Positions 52,950-62,739 of a stretch of 64,000 bases of DNA are shown here, in pieces. The notes below the pieces were generated by a model. The model was not told where the DNA came from. It searched no databases and worked only from the letters and a program-made list of their open reading frames with translations. The number at the start of each line of letters is the position of its first letter. Position 1 is the first letter of the stretch. Location: positions 3,939,001 to 4,003,000 of the forward strand of contig NZ_LT670818.1 in the NCBI RefSeq assembly GCF_900129505.1, read 5' to 3'. The translations under genes were made by a program, and so were the position numbers. The DNA is from Bradyrhizobium erythrophlei. Lineage in GTDB: Bacteria; Pseudomonadota; Alphaproteobacteria; Rhizobiales; Xanthobacteraceae.

Positions 52950-54122
52950 ATGAGCACGCATCAATCATCGAAGGCCAACATTCTCTGGTTCCTGCCGACC
53001 CATGGCGACGGCCGCTATCTCGGCACCACGACCGGCGGGCGTGAGGTCAACTTCAACTATCTGCGCCAGATCGCGCAGGCGGCGGATCAGCTCGGCTATT
53101 TCGGCGTGTTGCTTCCGACCGGGCGCAGTTGCGAAGATTCCTGGGTGGTGGCATCGGCGGTCGCGCCCTGGACCGAACGGCTGCGTTATCTGGTGGCGGT
53201 GCGGCCCGGCCTGCAGTCACCGAGCGTCGCTGCGCGCATGACCGCGACGCTCGACCGGGTGTCGAACGGACGGCTCCTGGTGAATGTCGTCACCGGCGGC
53301 GACCCCGTCGAGAACAGGGGGGACGGCGTCTTCCTCGATCATGACGAACGTTATGCCGTCACCCGCGAGTTCCTCAACGTCTACAGCGATCTTCTTGCCG
53401 GCAAGACCGTCAATGTCGAGGGCAAGCACATCCGCATCGAGGACGGACGCCTGTTGTTTCCGCCGGTGCAGTCGCCGCGTCCGCCGCTCTATTTCGGCGG
53501 ATCGTCGGATGCCGGTATCGATGTCGCCGTCGATACCGTGGACAAATACCTGACCTGGGGTGAGCCGCCGGCGCAGGTCGCCGAAAAGATCAACCGGGTG
53601 AAGGCGGTGGCCGGCAAGCGCGGTCGCAAGCTCTCGTTCGGCATCCGGCTGCATGTCATCGTCCGCGAAACCAATGCCGAGGCGTGGAAGGCGGCGGACG
53701 AATTGATCCAGCACGTCACCGACGAGACCGTGGCTTCGGCGCAGAAGATATTTTCGCGCATGGACTCGGTTGGCCAGCAGCGCATGGCGCAACTGCACGG
53801 CGGACGCCGCGACAAGCTCGAGATCAGCCCGAACCTTTGGGCCGGCGTCGGCCTGGTGCGCGGCGGCGCCGGCACCGCGCTGGTCGGCGATCGCCAAACC
53901 GTGGCGGCGCGCATCAAGGAGTATCAGGACGTCGGCATCGATACCTTCATCATGTCGGGCTATCCGCATCTGGAGGAAGCGTATCGTTTCGCCGAACTGG
54001 TATTTCCGCTGCTCTCGCTAGAGCAGCCGAACAATGTGACGACCATTCGCGCCAATACCGGGCCGTTCGGCGAGACCGTCGCCAACGAGCATCGGCCGCT
54101 GGTGAAGGCGTCGCAGTCATGA
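52950..54122 (+). CDS. ssuD: FMNH2-dependent alkanesulfonate monooxygenase
   Basis: A 390-residue flavin monooxygenase that cleaves the C-S bond of alkanesulfonates to aldehyde and sulfite with FMNH2 and oxygen. The sequence [56 protein letters not shown], the substrate region [14 protein letters not shown] and [20 protein letters not shown] match SsuD, including the conserved Cys-Glu-Asp stretch. AAGGAGG precedes the ATG. Its stop overlaps the permease start (ATGA). Confidence 0.96.
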   Translation: MSTHQSSKANILWFLPTHGDGRYLGTTTGGREVNFNYLRQIAQAADQLGYFGVLLPTGRSCEDSWVVASAVAPWTERLRYLVAVRPGLQSPSVAARMTATLDRVSNGRLLVNVVTGGDPVENRGDGVFLDHDERYAVTREFLNVYSDLLAGKTVNVEGKHIRIEDGRLLFPPVQSPRPPLYFGGSSDAGIDVAVDTVDKYLTWGEPPAQVAEKINRVKAVAGKRGRKLSFGIRLHVIVRETNAEAWKAADELIQHVTDETVASAQKIFSRMDSVGQQRMAQLHGGRRDKLEISPNLWAGVGLVRGGAGTALVGDRQTVAARIKEYQDVGIDTFIMSGYPHLEEAYRFAELVFPLLSLEQPNNVTTIRANTGPFGETVANEHRPLVKASQS

Positions 54123-54925
54123 ACCTGATCGAAAGCCTTCCGCGGGTCCGCAGTCTGCGATTGCCACGGGCCGATGCGCTGGTGCAGTGGATCGTGCCGC
54201 TGGCGATCCTTGTGGTCTGGCAGGCCGCCTGTTCGACTGGATGGGTGCCGGCGCGTGTGCTGCCGGCGCCGAGCGACGTCGCGGTGGCGGGCTGGAAGCT
54301 GCTGCTGTCGGGCGAGTTGGTACGCAACATCTGGGTCAGTTTCTGGCGCGCGGGCATCGGCTTTGTCATTGGCGGCGGCATCGGCTTTGCCTTTGGGCTG
54401 GCCAATGGCCTGTCGCAGCTCAGCAACAAGCTCACCGACACCTCCTTGCAGATGGTGCGCAACATCCCGCATCTCGCCTTGATCCCGCTGGTGATCCTTT
54501 GGTTCGGCATCGATGAATCCGCGAAATTGTTTCTGGTCGCGCTCGGCGTGTTCTTCCCGATCTATCTCAACACCCTGCACGGCATCCGCACCGTCGATCC
54601 GCAGCTGATCGAGATGGGACGGATCTACGGCATGACCAACGGCGAATTATTCCGGCGCGTGATCTTCCCGGGGGCATTGCCGTCGATCTTCGTCGGCATC
54701 CGGTTTGCGCTCGGCATCATGTGGCTGACACTGATCGTGGCCGAAACCATCGCGGCCTCCTTGGGCCTCGGCTACATGGCGATGCAGGCGCGCGAATTCA
54801 TGCAGATCGACGTCGTCGTGCTCAGCATCCTGATCTACGCCTTGCTGGGGAAGCTCGCCGACAGTGCCTCGCGCGTGCTCGAGCGGCTGACGCTGTCCTG
54901 GCATCCGGCGTTCCAGAAACAGTGA
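54119..54925 (+). CDS. ssuC: Sulfonate ABC transporter permease
   Basis: A 268-residue inner-membrane permease with about six helices (first near 25-42, [21 protein letters not shown]). The [15 protein letters not shown] region, the loop [50 protein letters not shown] and the C-terminal [22 protein letters not shown] are those of SsuC. The start ATG overlaps the ssuD stop by 4 bp, so the two are translationally coupled. Confidence 0.95.
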   Translation: MNLIESLPRVRSLRLPRADALVQWIVPLAILVVWQAACSTGWVPARVLPAPSDVAVAGWKLLLSGELVRNIWVSFWRAGIGFVIGGGIGFAFGLANGLSQLSNKLTDTSLQMVRNIPHLALIPLVILWFGIDESAKLFLVALGVFFPIYLNTLHGIRTVDPQLIEMGRIYGMTNGELFRRVIFPGALPSIFVGIRFALGIMWLTLIVAETIAASLGLGYMAMQAREFMQIDVVVLSILIYALLGKLADSASRVLERLTLSWHPAFQKQ

Positions 54926-54933
54926 GAGGATAC

Positions 54934-55779
54934 ATGCAGGAAGCCCTTCAATTTCTGTCAGCGGATGCCGAGCCCGTGGATCGCGCGGATTTCCTCGAAC
55001 AGGCGCGGCTGCTGCGGCGGGGGCCGGAAACGTCCTCCCGCGGCCTCCCGCTGACCATCCGGGCCTTGCGCAAATCGTTCGGCGACAACGAGGTGCTGCG
55101 CGGCATCGACCTGCACATTGCCGCCGGTCAGTTCGTGGCGATCGTCGGCCGCAGCGGCTGCGGCAAGAGCACGCTGCTGCGCCTGATTGCGGGTCTCGAA
55201 ACCGTCGACGCCGGCACCATCGGCTTTGGCGAAGACGCGCGGCCGGAAGACATCCGCGTGATGTTCCAGGAGCCGCGGTTGTTGCCGTGGGCGCGGGTGC
55301 TGTCGAACGTCGAAGTCGGCCTCGGCCGCCAGCGTGCCTCGGCGGACGCGCAGGCGCGCGCCGAGCGGGCGCTCGGCGAGGTCGGGCTTGACGACAAGCG
55401 CGCGCAATGGCCGGCGGTGCTCTCCGGCGGCCAGAAGCAGCGCGTGGCGCTGGCGCGGGCGCTGGTCAGCCATCCCCGCGTGCTGGCCTTCGACGAGCCG
55501 CTCGGCGCGCTGGACGCCCTGACGCGCATTTCGATGCAGCGGTTGCTGGAGCGGGTCTGGCGGGATCAAGCCTTCACCGCGATCCTGGTCACCCATGACG
55601 TCGCCGAGGCGGTCGCACTGGCCGATCGGGTACTGGTGATCGAGGACGGCCGCATCGCGCACGATGTCAGTGTCGATATCCCGCGGCCGCGCCGGCGCGG
55701 CTCCGCCGAGCTTGCCGCGCTGGAAGGCTCGATCCTGCGCGATCTCCTGAAATCCGGGGACGATCCATCAGACCAGTGA
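54934..55779 (+). CDS. ssuB: Sulfonate ABC transporter ATP-binding protein
   Basis: A 281-residue ATPase with an N-terminal extension of about 35 residues before the ABC domain. Walker A is [12 protein letters not shown]-loop [21 protein letters not shown], signature [15 protein letters not shown], Walker [16 protein letters not shown] and H-loop [15 protein letters not shown]. The LPWARV and NVEVGL stretches are characteristic of SsuB. It starts 8 bp after ssuC. Confidence 0.95.
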   Translation: MQEALQFLSADAEPVDRADFLEQARLLRRGPETSSRGLPLTIRALRKSFGDNEVLRGIDLHIAAGQFVAIVGRSGCGKSTLLRLIAGLETVDAGTIGFGEDARPEDIRVMFQEPRLLPWARVLSNVEVGLGRQRASADAQARAERALGEVGLDDKRAQWPAVLSGGQKQRVALARALVSHPRVLAFDEPLGALDALTRISMQRLLERVWRDQAFTAILVTHDVAEAVALADRVLVIEDGRIAHDVSVDIPRPRRRGSAELAALEGSILRDLLKSGDDPSDQ

Positions 55780-55786
55780 GGCTGCC

Positions 55787-56371
55787 ATGAATTCCGCCGT
55801 CCGCACCATCAAGATCGATCGCGAGGCTTCCGCCGGCGATTTTCGTAGCGCCATGCGGCATCTGGCCGGCGGCGTCAGCGTGATCACGGTCGGGCGGGGG
55901 ACGGAAATCACCGGCATGACCGTGACCTCGGTGTCGTCGCTGTCGGTCGATCCGCCGACGCTGATTGTCAGCATCAACCGGGAATCGTCGTCCTGGCCGC
56001 TGCTCAAAACCTGCGGCTTCTTTGGCGTGAATATCGTGAACGCCGACCAGCTCGATGTCGCCGAGCGGTTTTCGGGCAAGGACGGCCTGAAGGGCGCGGC
56101 GCGCTTCGCCGGCGCCCAATGGATCACGCTTGTGTCGGGTGTGCCATTGCTCGCGGGGGCTTTGGCGGCCATCGACTGCGAGGTGGAGGACTTCGTCGAG
56201 CGTCATTCCCATGCCATTGTGATCGGGCGGGTAACGGACATGCAACTCTCGCCACGCGGCGCGGCGCTCACCTACTGGCAGGGGCAATATGTCGCGATTG
56301 ATCGGGACGAGGATGCCATCAGGCTCGCCGATGTCAGCCTTCCGGCTCCGCGCGCACTGCGACGGACCTGA
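55787..56371 (+). CDS. Flavin reductase family protein
   Basis: A 194-residue flavin reductase-like (DIM6/NTAB, HpaC type) domain: FRSAMRHLAGGVSVITVGRGTEITGMTVTSVSSLSVDPPTLIVSINRESSSWPLL is the classic N-terminal half with the FMN-phosphate loop, followed by NIVNADQLDVAERFSGKDG. It is not of the NADPH-dependent SsuE flavodoxin fold, but as the last gene of the operon, 7 bp after ssuB, it should supply reduced flavin to SsuD. Confidence 0.93.
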   Translation: MNSAVRTIKIDREASAGDFRSAMRHLAGGVSVITVGRGTEITGMTVTSVSSLSVDPPTLIVSINRESSSWPLLKTCGFFGVNIVNADQLDVAERFSGKDGLKGAARFAGAQWITLVSGVPLLAGALAAIDCEVEDFVERHSHAIVIGRVTDMQLSPRGAALTYWQGQYVAIDRDEDAIRLADVSLPAPRALRRT

Positions 56372-56566
56372 CACGGCGATGGCGAAACGCCGGCGCCTTG
56401 TGGGCCGGTGCCCTGCCGGCTGAAGGGCGACAGCACGTCCCCCGCGGCAAGGCCATGGCGTTTTGCCCGTCCGCGGACTAGAAAGCGCGCGGTATTCCGC
56501 GACGCGGGGGTGACTGTGGCATGCGCAGACCCTTTCAAGCGTTCGCTCGGGCAGAGTTTGCATCGG

Positions 56567-56746
56567 ATGAAACGCATCGCGGTCTGGGTTTTCTACGGCA
56601 TCGGTGCGCTCGCGATGCTTTATCTCGCCCTCTACGCCTACGCGACGTTCACCGGACGGGACCTGCAACCGGGCGATCCGATCCACATCTTCCGCAAGCC
56701 CGACGCGCCGGATTATTCGGCGGCGAGGGATGGTGCTTTCGCCTGA
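56567..56746 (+). CDS. Hypothetical 59-residue single-span membrane protein
   Basis: MKRIAVWVFYGIGALAMLYLALYAYATFTGRDLQPGDPIHIFRKPDAPDYSAARDGAFA: one N-terminal transmembrane helix (about 5-27) and a short polar tail. No family recognised. The strong hairpin 56 bp downstream supports that it is transcribed. It is convergent with flbD. Confidence 0.55.
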   Translation: MKRIAVWVFYGIGALAMLYLALYAYATFTGRDLQPGDPIHIFRKPDAPDYSAARDGAFA

Positions 56747-56801
56747 TGGCGGGACAGGAAGGTGCGGCCTGTCATAAACCTGTCGGTCCGCAAAACAGTT
56801 T

Positions 56802-56825
56802 CGGCGCGAGGTGATCCTCGCGCCG
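56802..56825. terminator. Terminator hairpin between small membrane gene and flbD
   Basis: A perfect 10-bp stem CGGCGCGAGG / CCTCGCGCCG with loop TGAT, between two convergent genes. On the minus strand it is followed by a short AAACTGTTTT stretch, so it should end the flagellar operon transcript and perhaps also the opposite one. Confidence 0.75.
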
Positions 56826-56858
56826 GATTCATTCTAACCTGCGGCAATGCCGGAGCGA

Positions 56859-58238
56859 TTACACCGGCGCGGCGGCGCGGTGGTAGTCGCCGGCGCCGGC
56901 GGGCGTGATCGGCAATCCACCGTCGGCATATTCGTTGAGCTTGTTGCGCAGCGTGCGGATCGAGATGCCGAGGATATTGGCGGCGTGGGTCCGATTGCCG
57001 AGGCAATGCTTGAGCGTTTCAAGGATGAGATCGCGTTCCACATCGGCTACCGTACGTCCGACCAGGGCGCGGGTCACCTGTTCGGCGGCGAAGGTAGCGT
57101 GCGCTACCGCCGGCACGGTCTTGGGCGAGTCGAGACGGTCGCCGTCCGGTGTCAGGATGGCGTCGACGCCGATCTCGTCGCCCTGCGCCATCAGCACCGA
57201 ACGATGCATGGTGTTTTCCAGCTCGCGGACGTTGCCCTGCCAGCGGTTCGACGTCAGCACGCGCCGCGCATCCGCCGAGATCGGCCGCAGCGGCACGCCG
57301 TTGGCTTCGGCATATTTCTTGGCGAAATGCTGTGCCAGTTCGAGAATATCCGCCGGGCGGTCGCGCAAGGGCGGTATCTTCAGGTTCACGACATTGAGCC
57401 GGAACAGGAGATCCTCGCGGAACGTGCCTTCGCGCACCGCTTCGGCCAGATTGCGGTTCGAGGTGGCGATGATGCGGATGTCGACCGGCACCGGCCTGGT
57501 GCCGCCGACCCGGTCGATGACGCGTTCCTGGATCGCGCGCAAGAGCTTGGATTGCAGCCGCACGTCCATTTCCGAAATTTCGTCGAGCAGCAATGTGCCG
57601 CCGGTGGCTTCCTCGAATTTTCCGATGCGGCGCGCTATGGCACCGGTGAACGCGCCCTTCTCGTGGCCGAACAGTTCGGACTCCAGCAGGTGCTCGGGGA
57701 TCGCTGCGCAATTGATCGAGATGAACGGCTTCTTGGCGCGGTTGGAGCGGCTATGCACATAGCGCGCCAGCACCTCCTTGCCGGTGCCGGATTCGCCGGT
57801 GATCATCACGGAGGCATCGGAGCCAGCGATCTGCTGCGCCAGCTTGATCACCTTGGCCATCGCTTCGTCGCGGTACACCAGGTCGCGGGAATCGTTGGCG
57901 ACGGCGGCGAGTATCGCGGCGATCAGTTCGGGATCCGGCGGCAGCGGGATGTATTCCTTGGCTCCGGCGTGGATCGCGGCGACCGCCGCGCGGGCGTCAT
58001 TGGTGATGCCGCAGGCGACGATCGGCACGTGAATGTGTTCGGCCTCGAGCCGCATCACCAGATCGCGGATGTCGAGGGCGACGTCGACCAGCAACAGGTC
58101 GGCGCCCCTGCCGCCGCGCAGCACCCGCATCGCCTGTTCATGGTCCTCCGCATGGGTCACGGAGGCGCCATTGTCCATCGCGATCTTGGTGGCTGTCGTA
58201 AGCTGGCCCTTCAGTGTGCCAACGATGAGAAGCCGCAT
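56859..58238 (-). CDS. flbD: Sigma-54-dependent flagellar regulator FlbD
   Basis: A 459-residue NtrC-type activator and the last gene of the fliF operon. The N-terminal receiver-like domain (1-115, [20 protein letters not shown]) has lost the acidic pocket of normal receivers and keeps only one Asp (Asp52), as known for FlbD. The AAA+ domain is complete: Walker A GESGTGKE at 148-155, GAFTGA for sigma-54 contact at 195-200, then a Fis-type helix-turn-helix at the C-terminus ([23 protein letters not shown]). It should activate late flagellar genes and, as in Caulobacter, repress the early fliF promoter. Confidence 0.95.
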   Translation of the reverse strand: MRLLIVGTLKGQLTTATKIAMDNGASVTHAEDHEQAMRVLRGGRGADLLLVDVALDIRDLVMRLEAEHIHVPIVACGITNDARAAVAAIHAGAKEYIPLPPDPELIAAILAAVANDSRDLVYRDEAMAKVIKLAQQIAGSDASVMITGESGTGKEVLARYVHSRSNRAKKPFISINCAAIPEHLLESELFGHEKGAFTGAIARRIGKFEEATGGTLLLDEISEMDVRLQSKLLRAIQERVIDRVGGTRPVPVDIRIIATSNRNLAEAVREGTFREDLLFRLNVVNLKIPPLRDRPADILELAQHFAKKYAEANGVPLRPISADARRVLTSNRWQGNVRELENTMHRSVLMAQGDEIGVDAILTPDGDRLDSPKTVPAVAHATFAAEQVTRALVGRTVADVERDLILETLKHCLGNRTHAANILGISIRTLRNKLNEYADGGLPITPAGAGDYHRAAAPV

Positions 58239-58295
58239 GATAATCTCCTGTTCGTCTGTTCGCGCCGTTCGGGCGCCCTATCGTTAAGGAGCGCC

Positions 58296-58646
58296 TTAGC
58301 CGCGTTCCGCCTTGATGATTTCCGTCATGGTGACGCCGAGCTTGTCTTCCACCAGCACCACCTCGCCGCGCGCCACCAGGCGGTTGTTGACGTAGATGTC
58401 GATGGCCTCGCCGACGCGGCGGTCGAGTTCAAGCACGGTGCCGGGCCCGAGTTTCAACAGCTCGCCAACGTCCATTTTGGAGCGGCCGAGCACGGCCGAG
58501 ACCTGCACCGGCACGTCGAACACGGCTTCGAGGTCGGCGGCGACACGCGAGGCCTGTTCGTCTTCATTGTAGCCGATGTCGTCGATCGCCGGCGCGTCGG
58601 CGGAGTTGAGATCCGGAAGCGGAACCTGTGTGTCGGTGTCACTCAT
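58296..58646 (-). CDS. fliN: Flagellar motor switch protein FliN
   Basis: A 116-residue C-ring protein. The N-terminal 40 residues are acidic and variable, and the C-terminal SpoA domain (about 42-116) shows VFDVPVQVSAVLGRSKMDVGELLKLGPGTVLELDRRVGEAIDIYVNNRLVARGEVVLVEDKLGVTMTEI, the full FliN signature. It forms the lower C-ring that binds CheY and FliH. It is 19 bp after the fliH gene in the same operon. Confidence 0.96.
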   Translation of the reverse strand: MSDTDTQVPLPDLNSADAPAIDDIGYNEDEQASRVAADLEAVFDVPVQVSAVLGRSKMDVGELLKLGPGTVLELDRRVGEAIDIYVNNRLVARGEVVLVEDKLGVTMTEIIKAERG

Positions 58647-58665
58647 GATTTAGGTCCCCATGGCC

Positions 58666-59292
58666 TCAATTTGCGGTCTGATCGCGGGACGCGATGTAGC
58701 GCCCGACGAGTTCGTTGATCTTGCCGTCGATCGCGGCGCGCTCCAGCACGACCCCGCCGTCGGCCCACTCGATCTTGCAGTCGCCGGCCTCGATCTCCGG
58801 CTCCGCCAGGATGACCAGACGGCCCTCGAAGCCGCTTTGCTTGGCCAGCCGCTCGATCCGTTCGCGCGCGGTCTCGTAAAGGGAATCGTTGATCCGGACC
58901 ACGAGATGCGGCGTCGATACCAGATGCGAGAAGCACTCCTTCACCAATCCGGTGATCTCGCCGAGCGGCTCGCGCGCGATCAGCTCGTTGCACAGCTTGC
59001 GCGCGACCGCGACGGCGACGTCGACAGCCTCGGTTTCCATCCGGGTCTCGATGCCGGAAAAACGTGCCGCGATGCCCTTGATGGCGATTCCGATCTCCTC
59101 CAGCGCCAGCGCGGTGCGGCGGTCGCTTTCCGCTTTCGCCTCGCGCTGTCCGGCGTCGTGACCGTCGCGATAGGCGCGGGCCTCGGCGGCGGCGATCTTC
59201 TGGGCGATTTCGATCGCCGTGGCCGGCCGCTCGCGCGTCTTGTCGGGCGCCGAGAAGTCCATGTCGAACAGGAATTTTGCGGGAGCGGCCAT
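58666..59292 (-). CDS. fliH: FliH-like flagellar export regulator (FlbE type)
   Basis: A 208-residue protein in the place of fliH/flbE. The N-terminal FLFDMDFS is typical of the alphaproteobacterial form, followed by a long charged helical region (about 25-90, AEARAYRDGHDAGQREAKAESDRRTALALEEIG) and a C-terminal domain like FliH/V-type ATPase subunit E. It should hold the ATPase FliI at the export gate through FliN. Its ATG overlaps the fliG stop by one base (TGATG). Confidence 0.9.
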   Translation of the reverse strand: MAAPAKFLFDMDFSAPDKTRERPATAIEIAQKIAAAEARAYRDGHDAGQREAKAESDRRTALALEEIGIAIKGIAARFSGIETRMETEAVDVAVAVARKLCNELIAREPLGEITGLVKECFSHLVSTPHLVVRINDSLYETARERIERLAKQSGFEGRLVILAEPEIEAGDCKIEWADGGVVLERAAIDGKINELVGRYIASRDQTAN

Positions 59293-60374
59293 CAGTACAC
59301 CAGTTCGTCGTCGGCGCGGTTCTTGGTCAGCGTGATTTCGCCCTTGGCGGCAAGGTCCTTGGCGAGATTGACGAGCAGCGCCTGCGCCTCGTCGACATCG
59401 CGCAACCTCACCGGCCCCATCGCGGCCATGTCGTCGAGCAGCATCTTGCCGGCACGGGACGACATGTTGCCGAGGAAGAAGCCGCGGACTTCCTCATTGG
59501 CGCTCTTCAGCGCGATCCCGAGCTTGTCCTTGTCGACGTTGCGCATCAGCGTCTGGGCGGACCCGCTGTCCAGCTTGATCAGATCGTCGAAGGTGAACAT
59601 CAGCGCCTTGATGCGTTCGGCGGCCTCGCGGTTGTCCTCTTCCAGAGAGGTAATGAAACGGGTCTCGGTCTGGCGGTCGAAATTGTTGAAGATTTCCGCC
59701 ATCACCTCGTGGGCGTCGCGGCGCCTGGTCTGCGACAGGTTCGACATGAATTCGGTGCGCAGCGTCTGTTCGACGCGCTCGATCACTTCCTTCTGTACCG
59801 CCTCCATCTTTAGCATCCGGTTGACGACGTCGAGCGCCATGTCCTCGGGCAGGATCGCGAGCACGCGCGCGGAGTGTTCCGGCTTGAGCTTCGACAGCAC
59901 CACCGCGATGGTCTGCGGATATTCGTTCTTGAGATAGTTGGCGAGCACCTCTTCCTGGACGTTGGAGAGTTTCTCCCACATGTTGCGGCCGGCGGGGCCG
60001 CGGATTTCGTCCATGATGCCGGTGACACGCTCGGCGGGCAAATATTGCTGCAGCAGCCGCTCGGTGGCGTCGAACGTTCCCATCAGCGCGCCGGATGCCG
60101 ACATCCGCGAAACGAATTCGATCAGCAGGTCTTCCACCACGTCGGCCTCGACGGTGCCGAGCGTCGACATGTGGATCGACAGCTCGCGCACCTCGTCGTC
60201 GTCGAGCAGCGACCAGACCTTGCCGCCATATTGCTCGCCCAGCGCCAGCATCAGGATCGCGGCTCGCTTCGGGCCGCTCAGCTTCGGTCCCCTCGGGCGG
60301 TTGGCCTGCCGGGCCGCCAAACTGGCGATGACGGTGGAAATATCGTTGGAGTTTGTGGTCTGCGGTACGGCCAT
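59292..60374 (-). CDS. fliG: Flagellar motor switch protein FliG
   Basis: A 360-residue C-ring protein that binds the MS ring and carries the charged torque-generating helix. The middle domain has [30 protein letters not shown] with the EHPQ-like motif modified to YPQT/EH, and the C-terminal domain shows [58 protein letters not shown], with the conserved charged residues. It lies 6 bp after fliF. Confidence 0.97.
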   Translation of the reverse strand: MAVPQTTNSNDISTVIASLAARQANRPRGPKLSGPKRAAILMLALGEQYGGKVWSLLDDDEVRELSIHMSTLGTVEADVVEDLLIEFVSRMSASGALMGTFDATERLLQQYLPAERVTGIMDEIRGPAGRNMWEKLSNVQEEVLANYLKNEYPQTIAVVLSKLKPEHSARVLAILPEDMALDVVNRMLKMEAVQKEVIERVEQTLRTEFMSNLSQTRRRDAHEVMAEIFNNFDRQTETRFITSLEEDNREAAERIKALMFTFDDLIKLDSGSAQTLMRNVDKDKLGIALKSANEEVRGFFLGNMSSRAGKMLLDDMAAMGPVRLRDVDEAQALLVNLAKDLAAKGEITLTKNRADDELVY

Positions 60375-60380
60375 TTCAGA

Positions 60381-62003
60381 TCACGCCGGCTGTTGCTGTT
60401 CGCTGAGCCATTGACGAACAATGGTCGCGGTTTCGTTGGGATTACGCTCGGCCAGTTCGCCGACGCGATGCACCGACTGGGCGTGGACCTGGCCCTGAAC
60501 TTGGGCGACGTCGATCATCTGCGCAGTACCGCCGGGAAGCAGAGCGGTCGCGTCCTCACCGCTGCCGTCGGTCAGCGCAGGGACCGAATTGCCGGTGAGG
60601 GCGGCGACCTCCTCGGAGGCGAGGATGCGCTTGACCAGCGGCCGGATCACCATGAACAGCACCACCAGGCTGAGCAGCATCATGACGCCGAGTTCGATGA
60701 CGTACATTACGTCGTCCTTGGTGAACTGCAGCATGCCGAGCAAGCCAGTCGGTTCGGCCAGCGGAACGGTCGCCGGGGCTTCGGCGAATTTGAGGTTCAC
60801 GACCTCGACCTGGTCGCCGCGCTTCTGGTCGAAGCCGATCGCCGAGCGCACGAGGGCCGCGATGCGGTCCAGCTCTTCCTTGCTGCGCTCCTTGTAGATC
60901 AGCTCGCCTTTTTCGTCCTTGGTGTAATTGCCGTCGACCAGCACTGCGACCGAGATGCGGTTGACGCGTCCCGCCTCGGTCACCTCGGTCTTGGTGGTGC
61001 GAGAGATTTCGTAATTGTTGGTTTCCTCGGTCTTCTTGCTCTGGTCGCGCGCGGCGGCGGCATTGTTGTTGTTCTGGTTGCCCGGCAATTCGTTGTTGAC
61101 GGTGACCTGTCCGCTATTGTCGGCGGTCAGACTGGATTCTTCCCGGGTCTGGCTGGAGCGCAGCACCCGGCCTTCGGGATCGAACTTGTCCGAGGTCTGG
61201 GTGACCTTGTTGTAGTCGAAATCGGCCGAGAGCTGGACGCGGGCACGGCCGGCGCCGACCACCGAGGACACGATCGACTCGACCTCGCTGCGTATCCGCT
61301 TCTCGAAGCCGGCGCGGCGCTCGTCCGCGATTGAGTTGTCGACATCGGTGCTGGAGCCGGCGCCGTCGGCGAGCAATTGGCCGGCCTCGTCGACGATCGA
61401 GACCCGCTGCGGCTTCAGGCCGTTGACGGCGGAGGCGACCAGATGGCGGATGGCCCTGATCTGCTGGGGTTCCAGCGCACCGCGTACCCGCACCACGATC
61501 GAGGCCGACGGCTCGGGCGTCTCGCGCGAAAACAGCGGTCGTTCCGGCAACACCAGATGAACCCTGGCCGCCTGGACACGGTCGATGGCGCGGATGGTAC
61601 GGGCCAGTTCGCCCTCCAGCGCGCGCAAATGATTGATGTTCTGAACGAAGCTCGTGGTGCCCAGCGCGTCGGATTTGTCGAAGATCTCGTAGCCGACGCC
61701 GCCACCCTTGGGCAGGCCGCCCTCGGCGAGCTTCATGCGCAGCCGGGTGACCTTGTCCTTGGGCACCATGATCACGGCGCCGTCGTTGCGGATTTCATAG
61801 GGAATGGCCTGGCGGTCCAGGTCCTTGATGATGGCCGAGGAGTCCTCGAAGCTGAGATCGGTAAAGAGGGTAGTCAACTGCGGTGTAGTGACGCGCATGA
61901 TGACGAAGCCGAAGAAGCCGATCAGCGCGGCCGTCACCGCGATCATCGCCATCAACCGCGAAGCACCCAGACCCTTTAGGAAGCTTACGAGACCCTGCAC
62001 CAA
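60381..62003 (-). CDS. fliF: Flagellar MS-ring protein FliF
   Basis: A 540-residue MS-ring protein. TM1 is near 19-37 (AMIAVTAALIGFFGFVIMRV) and TM2 near 435-455 (VIELGVMMLLSLVVLFMVIRPLV). Between them lie the ring-building motifs, with VGYEIFDKSDALGTTSFVQNINHLRALEGELARTI and ARVHLVLPERPLF (about 100-155). The C-terminal LSEQQQPA tail and preceding helices bind FliG. It is the first gene of the fliF-fliG-fliH-fliN-flbD operon; its leader holds a CtrA-box-like repeat. Confidence 0.97.
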   Translation of the reverse strand: MVQGLVSFLKGLGASRLMAMIAVTAALIGFFGFVIMRVTTPQLTTLFTDLSFEDSSAIIKDLDRQAIPYEIRNDGAVIMVPKDKVTRLRMKLAEGGLPKGGGVGYEIFDKSDALGTTSFVQNINHLRALEGELARTIRAIDRVQAARVHLVLPERPLFSRETPEPSASIVVRVRGALEPQQIRAIRHLVASAVNGLKPQRVSIVDEAGQLLADGAGSSTDVDNSIADERRAGFEKRIRSEVESIVSSVVGAGRARVQLSADFDYNKVTQTSDKFDPEGRVLRSSQTREESSLTADNSGQVTVNNELPGNQNNNNAAAARDQSKKTEETNNYEISRTTKTEVTEAGRVNRISVAVLVDGNYTKDEKGELIYKERSKEELDRIAALVRSAIGFDQKRGDQVEVVNLKFAEAPATVPLAEPTGLLGMLQFTKDDVMYVIELGVMMLLSLVVLFMVIRPLVKRILASEEVAALTGNSVPALTDGSGEDATALLPGGTAQMIDVAQVQGQVHAQSVHRVGELAERNPNETATIVRQWLSEQQQPA

Positions 62004-62070
62004 CCGCCCCTGAGATTCGGCCCCAAGAGCCGACTGGGCAATTATTGCCTATGGGATGGTTTCGATATGG

Positions 62071-62084
62071 TTAACGAAGGTTAA
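62071..62084 (-). promoter_or_regulatory. CtrA-box-like site in the fliF leader
   Basis: Two TTAA half sites lie 6 bp apart (62071-62074 and 62081-62084), on the minus strand reading TTAACCTTCGTTAACC. The normal CtrA box has 7 bp between halves, so this is one base short. It lies 68-81 bp before the fliF start codon, where CtrA acts on fliF in Caulobacter. Confidence 0.45.
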
Positions 62085-62111
62085 GGGCCCGGACGAAACT
62101 TGAATATCAAA

Positions 62112-62142
62112 AAAATCGGCTTCGCAGAACGAAGCCGATTTT
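62112..62142. terminator. Perfect bidirectional terminator between sciP and fliF
   Basis: AAAATCGGCTTCG (62112-62124) and CGAAGCCGATTTT (62130-62142) form a perfect 13-bp stem with a CAGAA loop. The ends are A/T runs on both sides, so it works as an intrinsic terminator in both directions. It insulates fliF from transcription coming from sciP. Confidence 0.9.
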
Positions 62143-62171
62143 GATCAAATACCAAAAGTTTTGAAGAGGGT

Positions 62172-62447
62172 TTATTGGCGATATTGCTGGATGCGGGTAG
62201 TGCGCAGTCCGGCAAGGCCGTGCTGATCGATGGAAAACTGCCAGGAAAGGAATTCGTCGACGGTCAGCGTGTAGCGGCTGCAGGCTTCCTCAAGGGAGAG
62301 CAGACCGCCGCGCACTGCGGCCACGACTTCGGCTTTACGGCGAATAACCCACCGTTTGGTCCCGGGCGCGGGCAAATCCGCAATTGTTAACGGACTGCCG
62401 TCGGGCCCGATGACGTATTTTACCCTCGGGCGATGGGGTTCTGTCAT
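62172..62447 (-). CDS. sciP: SciP-type DUF1153 protein
   Basis: A 91-residue protein with the DUF1153 domain: RPRVKYVIGPDGSPLTIADLPAPGTKRWVIRRKAEVVAAVRGGLLSLEEACSRYTLTVDEFLSWQ is nearly the whole family consensus, with a helix-turn-helix (about 45-75). In Caulobacter SciP binds CtrA and blocks its activation of target genes. The ATG of MTEPHRP was chosen because it begins the conserved part; a start 21 bp earlier is possible. The neighbouring flagellar operon with a CtrA-like site fits this role. Confidence 0.93.
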   Translation of the reverse strand: MTEPHRPRVKYVIGPDGSPLTIADLPAPGTKRWVIRRKAEVVAAVRGGLLSLEEACSRYTLTVDEFLSWQFSIDQHGLAGLRTTRIQQYRQ

Positions 62448-62739
62448 GGCGTACTCACAAACTCTCAACCACTGAACTCACCGCAACAACCTACGCCCTG
62501 CGGCTTAAAATTTGCCTAAGCCCAAGGCTCCAATGCAAATCTCCTTGGAATCGTCGTAATTTCTCGTGCCTCCCCTTGGAACCCTGAGCTAATTTTTCCT
62601 GGATTGCGTCTAGAAATTGTGAATCCGCCGGTGGGTACGCAGCGGCCCGCCTCCGTTGCCTGCTGATCGCCAGGCGCAACGGGGCCGCTGAATATCGCGG
62701 GAATGCCGGCTGCCGCAGCTTCCGCGACGGCCTGATCCG

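Noticed and set aside
56847..58718. 623-codon plus-strand open frame opposite flbD and fliN
   Set aside because: It is an antisense shadow; both flagellar genes on the other strand are certain.
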